Source of the DNA: Anaerolineales bacterium
Lineage (GTDB): Bacteria > Chloroflexota > Anaerolineae > 4572-78 > J111
Direction of reading: 5' to 3'
Assembly: GCA_015075185.1 (NCBI GenBank)
Contig: JABTUW010000002.1
Location: 1,736,001 to 1,800,000 of the forward strand
Length of the DNA: 64,000 nucleotides
The notes beneath the pieces were generated by a model that saw nothing but the letters and a program-made list of their open reading frames with translations, was not told the origin of the DNA and ran no database searches. The position numbers were made by a program, and so were the translations under genes. Shown here in pieces: positions 58,817-64,000 of the stretch (positions are counted from its first letter, which is position 1; each line of letters opens with the position of its first letter).

Positions 58817-61798
58817 ATGTCCCAATTAAATCTGTTTTTACTTGGGCCGCCGCGTCTGGAGCGCGAAGGCCACTTGGTTGAAGTTGATACCCGCAAGGCG
58901 ATTGCGCTGATGGCTTTCCTGGCCGTCAGTGGCGAGAGCCACAGCCGTGATGCTCTGGCTACCCTGCTCTGGCCCGATTACGACCAGACCCACGCTCGGG
59001 GAGCACTGCGCCGTACTCTATCCGCGCTCAATAAAGCCCTGGCCGGAGACTGGTTGGAGGTTGACCGTGAAACCATTGGCCTTAATCCGAGTGTCCCCCT
59101 CTGGCTGGATGTCGCCGAATTTCAGCGCCGCCTCAAAAGCTGCCGCAGTCACAACCACCCGGCCGATGCCCCCTGCGCCGACTGCCTGACGGCCTTGACC
59201 GAGGCGGTAACGCTCTACCGTGACGACTTTCTGGCCGGTTTTACCCTGCGTGATAGCCCCGACTTTGACGAGTGGCAGTATTTTCAAACCGAGAGCCTCC
59301 GCCGGGAGTTGGCCGGGGCTTTGGAGGGTCTGGTGCGCTGTCATACCCTGCACCAGGAGTTTGAGCCGGCCATTACTTTCGCCCGGCGCTGGCTGGCGCT
59401 CGATCCGCTGCACGAACAGGCCCATCGCGAGTTGATGCGTTTGTATGCCTGGGCCGGCCAACGCGGTGCGGCGCTGCGCCAATATCGCGAATGTGTCCGC
59501 ATTCTCGATCAGGAGTTGGGCGTGCCGCCCCTGGACGAAACCACCCAACTTTATGCCACCCTTCAAGAAAACCGCTTGCCCTTGCCGCCTTCAACCTTCT
59601 CCAGAGATACCCAGGTTTCATCACTTCCGGCGGCAGTTTCCTCTGCTCCCCCAGCCCGGCCCCGGCAGTTTGATTATCCTCTCGTGGGGCGCGCCGCCGA
59701 ATGGGCTGCCATGCTGGAGGCTTATGCGGCCAGTTGCGCCAACGGCCACTTGATCGTTTTGCAGGGCGAGGCCGGCATTGGTAAAACCCGCCTGGCCGAG
59801 GAGTATTTGGGCTATGTTCAGGCTCAGGGAGGCGTCGTCATCACGGCCCGCTGTTATGAGGGTGAGACTCATTTAGCCTACAGTCTCTTCATCGAGGGGC
59901 TGCGGGCCGTCTTGAGCCAGCCCGATGCCCCGGCGCGCCTGGCCGAGGTGCCGGATCACTGCTTGAGCGAAGTTGCCCGCCTGCTGCCGGAACTGGCTGC
60001 TCTGCGCCCTGGATTGCCGCCCGCTTCGCCCCTTGACAGCCCCGGCGCGCAGAGTCGCTTTTTTGAAGGCATCCACCAACTGCTGCTGGCCCTGTGCCGA
60101 GGCCCGCAGCCGGGGGTTATCTTGCTGGAAGATTTGCATTGGGCCGACGCCGCTTCGTTAGACCTGTTGACCTACCTGGTCCGGCGGCTGCGCGGGCGGC
60201 CCCTGGGCTTGCTGGTCACCTGCCGCAGCGAGAGTGCGGGCAGTGCTTCCCGCTTGCACCAACTGCTGGTCGAGGCGCAACGGCTGGGTGCAGCCACCCT
60301 CCTCGCTCTGCCTCGTCTCAGCCCGGCGGCTGTGGCCGAGCTAGTTGGCTCCACGGCAGTGGGCGCTAAACTGGCGGAATCTGAGCGCCTGGAGGCGCGT
60401 TTGTATCAAGAAACGGAGGGTCTACCCTTCTTTTTGGTGGAGTATTTGACCATCTTAGCCAAGGGGGGCGAAGCTGCCGGGGCGGACTGGTCAATGCCGG
60501 GTGGAGTGCGCGGCCTGCTGCAATCCCGCCTGGCCGGGGTCAGTGAGACCGGCTGGCAGTTACTGACAACCGCTGCCGTCATTGGTCGTTCCTTTGATTT
60601 TGATACGCTGCGCGCCGCCAGCGGCCGCAGCGATGAAGAAATTGTGACTGCCCTGGAGGCATTGATCGAGCAGGGCCTGGTGGCTGAGGTGAAGGGCAGC
60701 GGCGAGCGCGGCTTAACTTACGATTTTAGCCACGAAAAACTGCGGACTCTGGTTTACGAGGAGACCAGTCTGGCCCGGCGGCGCTTGTTGCACCGGCGAG
60801 TGGCCGAGGCATTAATTAGCCGGGCGCGAGGTCGCCTCGATCTCGGTGCGCTGGCCGGGCAAATTGCCCACCACTACCGTTTGACCGGTCAAGACAACGA
60901 CGCGGCAGAATATTTCAAACTGGCCGGCGAGCATGCGCGCAGCCTCTACGCTAACGCCGAAGCGTTGGTCCATTTCCAGGCCGCGCTGGCCTTGGGCCAT
61001 CCCGACGCGGCAGCATTGCAGGAAGCTGTCGGTGACCTGCATACCCTCCTGGGCGAGTACAGCGCCGCTCTGACCAGTTATGAAACTGCGGCAGCCCTGT
61101 TGGGAGGTGCAGACTTGGGGAGGCGAGGGAGCGAAGAAAAAATTATCCCATATGACTCTCTGGCTCGGGTTGAGCACAAGCTGGGCAATGTCCATCATCG
61201 TCGGGGGGATTGGGAGTTGGCTGAAAGCTATTTCCAGGCGGCTCTGGCTGCGCAGAAGAAAGCCGGCCCGGATGGTGAAAGCGCTCGCCTTTATGCCGAT
61301 TGGAGCTTGACTGCCCACCACCAGGGTCAGACCGACATTGCTCTCCATTTGGCCCAACAAGCCAGAGAATTAGCTGAGAGCTTGGGCGACACCCAGGCCC
61401 TGGCCCAGGTCCATAATATTTTAGGTGTGCTGGCCCGCAGCCAGAATGACTCCAAGTTAGCCTGTCAACACCTGGAGCAAAGCCTGGCTATGGCCGAAGC
61501 TTTGGGTGATCCGACGGCCCGGATTGCCGCTCTCAACAATCTGGCCCTGGCTTACAGTGCCATTGGCGATGTTGAGCGGGCTATTCAATTAACCGAAACG
61601 GCCCTGGCCTTGTGCGCCTCCCAAGGCGACCGTCACCGCGAGGCGGCCCTGCATAACAACCTGGCTGACCTGTTTCACGCGGCCAGTCAAACCGAAATGG
61701 CCATGACTCACCTGAAGCAAGCGGTGACCATCTTCGCTGAAATTGGCGCGGAAGCCGGTGCGCCCCAGCCAGAAATTTGGAAATTGGTGGAATGGTAG
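58817..61798 (+). CDS. SARP/BTAD-AAA-TPR transcriptional activator
   Basis: A 993-residue cytosolic regulator. N-terminal winged-helix region (LNLFLLGPPRLERE...RKAIALMAFLAVSG, about residues 5-80), a BTAD domain (about 95-245, LALDPLHEQAHRELMRLYAWAGQRGAALR), a STAND-type NTPase (Walker A GEAGIGKTR near residues 317-325; Walker B ILLEDLHWAD near 434-443), and TPR repeats to the C-terminus (NNLALAYSAIGDVERA, NNLADLFHAASQTEMA). Proteins of this design switch on target operons when the NTPase/TPR module senses a ligand. They are numerous in Chloroflexota and Actinomycetota. Targets are unknown; nearest are the ParB-like gene (divergent) and sufE/chelatase genes (downstream). Confidence 0.9.
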   Translation: MSQLNLFLLGPPRLEREGHLVEVDTRKAIALMAFLAVSGESHSRDALATLLWPDYDQTHARGALRRTLSALNKALAGDWLEVDRETIGLNPSVPLWLDVAEFQRRLKSCRSHNHPADAPCADCLTALTEAVTLYRDDFLAGFTLRDSPDFDEWQYFQTESLRRELAGALEGLVRCHTLHQEFEPAITFARRWLALDPLHEQAHRELMRLYAWAGQRGAALRQYRECVRILDQELGVPPLDETTQLYATLQENRLPLPPSTFSRDTQVSSLPAAVSSAPPARPRQFDYPLVGRAAEWAAMLEAYAASCANGHLIVLQGEAGIGKTRLAEEYLGYVQAQGGVVITARCYEGETHLAYSLFIEGLRAVLSQPDAPARLAEVPDHCLSEVARLLPELAALRPGLPPASPLDSPGAQSRFFEGIHQLLLALCRGPQPGVILLEDLHWADAASLDLLTYLVRRLRGRPLGLLVTCRSESAGSASRLHQLLVEAQRLGAATLLALPRLSPAAVAELVGSTAVGAKLAESERLEARLYQETEGLPFFLVEYLTILAKGGEAAGADWSMPGGVRGLLQSRLAGVSETGWQLLTTAAVIGRSFDFDTLRAASGRSDEEIVTALEALIEQGLVAEVKGSGERGLTYDFSHEKLRTLVYEETSLARRRLLHRRVAEALISRARGRLDLGALAGQIAHHYRLTGQDNDAAEYFKLAGEHARSLYANAEALVHFQAALALGHPDAAALQEAVGDLHTLLGEYSAALTSYETAAALLGGADLGRRGSEEKIIPYDSLARVEHKLGNVHHRRGDWELAESYFQAALAAQKKAGPDGESARLYADWSLTAHHQGQTDIALHLAQQARELAESLGDTQALAQVHNILGVLARSQNDSKLACQHLEQSLAMAEALGDPTARIAALNNLALAYSAIGDVERAIQLTETALALCASQGDRHREAALHNNLADLFHAASQTEMAMTHLKQAVTIFAEIGAEAGAPQPEIWKLVEW

Positions 61799-61852
61799 AA
61801 TTAGTAATTAAGATCCGTTATTTAAACTATCCACTGTGGAATAACTGTTAGA

Positions 61853-61882
61853 AAGGATGAGGGCAGAAGTGCACTTTTGCCC
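61853..61882. repeat. GGATGAGGGCAGAAG hairpin
   Basis: GGGCAGAAG (61861-61869), loop TGCA, CTTTTGCCC (61874-61882): a 9-bp stem with one G-T pair, preceded by AAGGATGA. It resembles the GGATGAAGG repeat family and lies upstream of the sufE-like gene. Confidence 0.5.
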
Positions 61883-61912
61883 TTCACCGGAACGAATTTA
61901 AGAAGGTATAAA

Positions 61913-62359
61913 ATGAGTGAAGTCGAGAATGCTGTCCCTCCCCGGCTGCAAGAGATTGTCGAAGAGTTTGGCGAGGTCGAGGGGCAGGATAAACTAGAGC
62001 TATTGCTCGAATATTCGGAAAAAATGCCGCCTTTGCCGGATTGGTTGAGCAAAGAGACCAATATGGAGCAGGTTCACGAATGCATGACCCCGGTTTTTGT
62101 CCATGCTGAGCGTGAAAATGGGGGTATGGTCTTCTACTTTGATGTGCCGCCAGAGTCGCCGACGGTGCGGGGTTACGCTGCTATTTTAGGCGAAGGGCTG
62201 CGTGGTGTGCCGCCAGAGCAGATTGTCAGTATTCCCACAGATTTTTACCTGAAGATGGGCTTGCACAAGGTTCTATCCCAGCAACGCCTCCGCGGAATTA
62301 CTGCTATCCTGGCCTATCTCAAGCGTTTGGCGCGAGAAAAACTGCAAGGAAACTTTTAG
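61913..62359 (+). CDS. sufE: SufE-like sulfur acceptor protein
   Basis: A 148-residue cytosolic protein of the SufE fold, which accepts persulfide sulfur from a cysteine desulfurase for Fe-S cluster assembly. PPRLQEIVEEFGEVEGQDKLELLLEYSEKMPPLP (given in full family order at about residues 9-42) is split here as PPRLQEIVEEFGEV and KLELLLEYSEKMPPLP. The catalytic Cys57 lies in VHECMTPVFV, and the C-terminal GLRGVPPEQIVSIP and QRLRGITAILAYLK are typical. ATG 61913 is chosen (AGAAGG 7 nt upstream); a longer frame to 61877 reads the hairpin repeat. No desulfurase is in the window. Confidence 0.88.
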   Translation: MSEVENAVPPRLQEIVEEFGEVEGQDKLELLLEYSEKMPPLPDWLSKETNMEQVHECMTPVFVHAERENGGMVFYFDVPPESPTVRGYAAILGEGLRGVPPEQIVSIPTDFYLKMGLHKVLSQQRLRGITAILAYLKRLAREKLQGNF

Positions 62360-62432
62360 GAACTCGTGGAAACTCATAGGAACTGAAGAAACTAAGTTCT
62401 CAGCTCCTACGAGTTCCTATGAGTTCTCCTCT
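62360..62432. repeat. GGAACTCATAGGAACT inverted repeat
   Basis: AACTCGTGGAAACTCATAGG, then AACT, pairs with CTCCTACGAGTTCC and TATGAGTTCTCC across the 92-nt spacer between the sufE-like and chelatase genes. It is an intergenic-type repeat. Confidence 0.6.
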
Positions 62433-62451
62433 TTAAATTCTAGATTATCTT

Positions 62452-63510
62452 ATGTCTCAACAAACCTCAATCCAAAACCTCTATCCCTTTTCGGCGGTGG
62501 TTGGCCAGGAGGCGATGCAACTGGCCCTGCTGCTGAATGCCATTAATCCGGCCATTGGTGGCGTGCTCATTCGCGGTCAAAAGGGAACGGCCAAATCAAC
62601 GGCAGCGCGGGCTTTGGCGCTGCTGCTCCCGCCTCTTGAAAAAACAGATTTGATTATTGAGATGAGAACCACGGGCCGGACGGACTCCATTCATTTCTCG
62701 CGGTCTGCTTCGACCTCTCGTTTTGTGGAACTGCCGGTGGGAGCCAGCGACGACCGGGTAGTCGGGACGCTGGACATCGAGCATGCCTTGCAGGCAGGCC
62801 AGCGCCGTTTTGAGCCGGGGCTGCTGGCTCAGGCGCACGGCGGTATTTTATATGTGGATGAGGTCAACTTGCTCGCCGACCACATCGTGGATGTGCTGCT
62901 GGATGCCGCCGCTTCGGGGGTTAATACGGTTGAACGTGAGGGCATCAGCGTCAGCCATCCCGCCCGCTTTATTCTGGTAGGGACGATGAATCCGGAAGAA
63001 GGGGATTTGCGCCCCCAACTGCTGGACCGCTTTGGCCTGGCCGTCGAAGTGGCCGGCCAGCCGGAACCAGAACTGCGGGCTGAGATTGTCCGCCGCCGTA
63101 TTGCCTACGAGGCCAATCCCGCCGTATTTTATGCCCGCTTTGCCGAGTCGGAAGAGCTTCTGCGCCAGCGCATCGTCAAAGCGCAGGTCTTATTACCTCA
63201 AGTTACTTTGAGCGAAGGACTGCTGGAACTCATCACGCACATCTGCGCCGGCAGCGGGGTAGATGGTCTGCGGGCGGATATCACCATGTACAAGACTGCT
63301 CTGACCTTAGCCGCCTGGGAAGGTCGCCGCCAGGTTACAGTGGCAGACGTGCGCCGCGCGGCCGAGTTGGCCTTACTCCATCGCCGCCGCCGCCAGCCCT
63401 TTGAAGAGCCGGGGCTGGACCAGCAGCAGTTGGATGACTTGATCCGGCAGCATCAGGGGAATAGAGGAGAAAAAGAAGAAGACCCTCGTGACGATACGGA
63501 GGGTGAGTGA
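62452..63510 (+). CDS. bchI: Magnesium/cobalt chelatase-type AAA+ ATPase (I subunit)
   Basis: A 352-residue AAA+ motor that, with a D subunit, drives metal insertion into a tetrapyrrole by a BchH/CobN-type subunit. The start PFSAVVGQEAMQLALLL is typical. Walker A GQKGTAKST (residues 42-50), Walker B GILYVDEVNLL (about 127-140), NPEEGDLRPQLLDRFG and the C-terminal lid GVDGLRADITMYKTA are present. The usual Cys-rich insert before the ELPxGAxxDRVVGTLD motif is replaced by a Cys-free Ser/Arg/Thr stretch (about residues 65-90). No large subunit is visible. It overlaps the next gene. Confidence 0.9.
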   Translation: MSQQTSIQNLYPFSAVVGQEAMQLALLLNAINPAIGGVLIRGQKGTAKSTAARALALLLPPLEKTDLIIEMRTTGRTDSIHFSRSASTSRFVELPVGASDDRVVGTLDIEHALQAGQRRFEPGLLAQAHGGILYVDEVNLLADHIVDVLLDAAASGVNTVEREGISVSHPARFILVGTMNPEEGDLRPQLLDRFGLAVEVAGQPEPELRAEIVRRRIAYEANPAVFYARFAESEELLRQRIVKAQVLLPQVTLSEGLLELITHICAGSGVDGLRADITMYKTALTLAAWEGRRQVTVADVRRAAELALLHRRRRQPFEEPGLDQQQLDDLIRQHQGNRGEKEEDPRDDTEGE

Positions 63511-64000
63511 GGATACCCCACGAGAAGATTCTCAGCCGGTAACGGGTGGTGGTCAGCGGACCTTGCCTGACCAAACTTTTGCCCCCAGCGAACCTTTTGC
63601 CATTCGTAAAATCGCGCCCCCTACCCCAGGACGGCAGCCGCAGCCCGGCCGGGGACGGCGCAGCCAAACGATAGCGGTCAACCAGGGCGGCCATTATATC
63701 CGTGCCACCGTGCCTCAGGGCAGCGTGCGAGATGTGGCTGTTGATGCCACTTTAAGAGCGGCTGCACTTCGTTGTGTGCAGAGGAGCGGGGGGGCAGAGG
63801 AACAGGAGAGAAAAGTAGATTCTCCCCCACTCTTCCGCTCCTCTGCTCCCCTGCGTATCTTCCCTACCGACCTGCGGACCAAAGTTCGCCGTGCCCGTAC
63901 CGGAAATTTGATCTTGTTTGTCGTAGATGCTTCCGGTTCAATGGGGGCGCGGCAGCGGATGGTGGCGGTTAAGGGCGCGGTATTGAGCCTGCTGCTGGAT
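63503..64000 (+). CDS. bchD: Magnesium/cobalt chelatase D-type VWA subunit (5' part)
   Basis: 166 codons are visible and the frame runs off the window end. A Pro/Gly/Arg-rich linker (about residues 1-60) leads to VPQGSVRDVAVDATLRAAALR and then LRTKVRRARTGNLILFVVDASGSMGARQRM, the start of the VWA domain with MIDAS DASGSM, as in BchD/ChlD. The complete AAA-like N-terminal half of BchD is absent; it is supplied by the separate I subunit. The start is GTG 63503, 8 nt inside bchI, or GTG 63488. A repeat insert (63778-63853) lies between VDATLRAAA and LRIFPTDL, a joint that is normally direct. Confidence 0.87.
   Translation, partial: MSEDTPREDSQPVTGGGQRTLPDQTFAPSEPFAIRKIAPPTPGRQPQPGRGRRSQTIAVNQGGHYIRATVPQGSVRDVAVDATLRAAALRCVQRSGGAEEQERKVDSPPLFRSSAPLRIFPTDLRTKVRRARTGNLILFVVDASGSMGARQRMVAVKGAVLSLLLD
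63778..63853. repeat. GCAGAGGAGCGGGGG palindromic repeat inside bchD
   Basis: GCAGAGGAGCGG at the left and CCGCTCCTCTGC at the right form a 12-bp inverted repeat, with GGAACAGGAGAG / TCTCCCCCAC between. It encodes QRSGGAEEQERK and SPPLFRSSAPL in frame. The arm word is shared with the insert at 21769. Confidence 0.75.

Noticed and set aside
1..64000. tRNA, rRNA, CRISPR, integrase, transposase and prophage genes
   Set aside because: No cloverleaf-like segment, conserved rRNA word, regular spacer array or mobile-element protein was recognised by eye. A covariance-model scan would be needed to exclude small RNAs fully.

Overview
The window looks like chromosome from an uncultured member of the Chloroflexota, probably an Anaerolineae-type lineage. 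This is an inference from gene content and style: a SARP/BTAD-AAA-TPR regulator, Wzy-type polymerases fused to TPR tails, YfhO-like giant membrane proteins, a Ser/Thr kinase with a beta-propeller ectodomain, a complete MoxR/Bat operon, and a dense scatter of short intergenic repeats. No rRNA, tRNA, CRISPR array, phage or insertion sequence was recognised.

Layout. 1-1875: 5' part of a hybrid response-regulator/PAS/GAF histidine kinase (minus), followed by remnants and a small Virulence_fact-type gene. 3277-11948: MoxR-DUF58-BatD-like-VWA-VWA-TPR-BatD-TPR/SH3 operon, with a promoter at 3152 and a perfect intrinsic terminator at 11937. 12114-13607: a regulated promoter and an exported alkaline-phosphatase-fold enzyme. 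13709-15493: aspS. 15740-27084: an envelope-glycan type block holding two Wzy-TPR proteins, two GT-C-like membrane proteins (one frameshifted), a YfhO-like protein and a small EamA-type transporter. 27238-31946: an acyltransferase-like protein overlapping a receptor Ser/Thr kinase. 32174-37290: gamma-glutamyltransferase, a lipoprotein-type isoaspartyl methyltransferase and a membrane spermidine-synthase-like protein. 37553-40101: gnd and two frameshifted genes. 40159-48612: a minus-strand run of two EstD-type hydrolases, two ATP-grasp ligases, an S9 peptidase and the TrkH/TrkA potassium system. 48808-54826: DUF4864 lipoprotein, Zn alcohol dehydrogenase and an Fe(III) ABC importer whose binding protein carries a LysM-like domain. 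54844-58548: NarL-type regulator, ilvA, an unknown acidic protein and a ParB-like protein. 58817-64000: SARP regulator, sufE-like gene and the I and D subunits of a Mg/Co-chelatase-type complex (the last cut by the window end).

The most striking signals are these. (1) At least a dozen short repeats of the kind normally found between genes sit in frame inside conserved proteins (aspS, BatD, YfhO, S9 peptidase, ATP-grasp, BchD and others), and some supply signal-peptide residues or stop codons. (2) A paired AGTGACA/TGTCACT element lies exactly 22 nt upstream of the -10 box of two unlinked genes. (3) A compact two-ligase/two-hydrolase/peptidase cluster looks like an uncharacterised amide- or peptide-forming pathway. 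(4) Four single-base frameshifts, mostly at short homopolymers, may be assembly errors or real decay.
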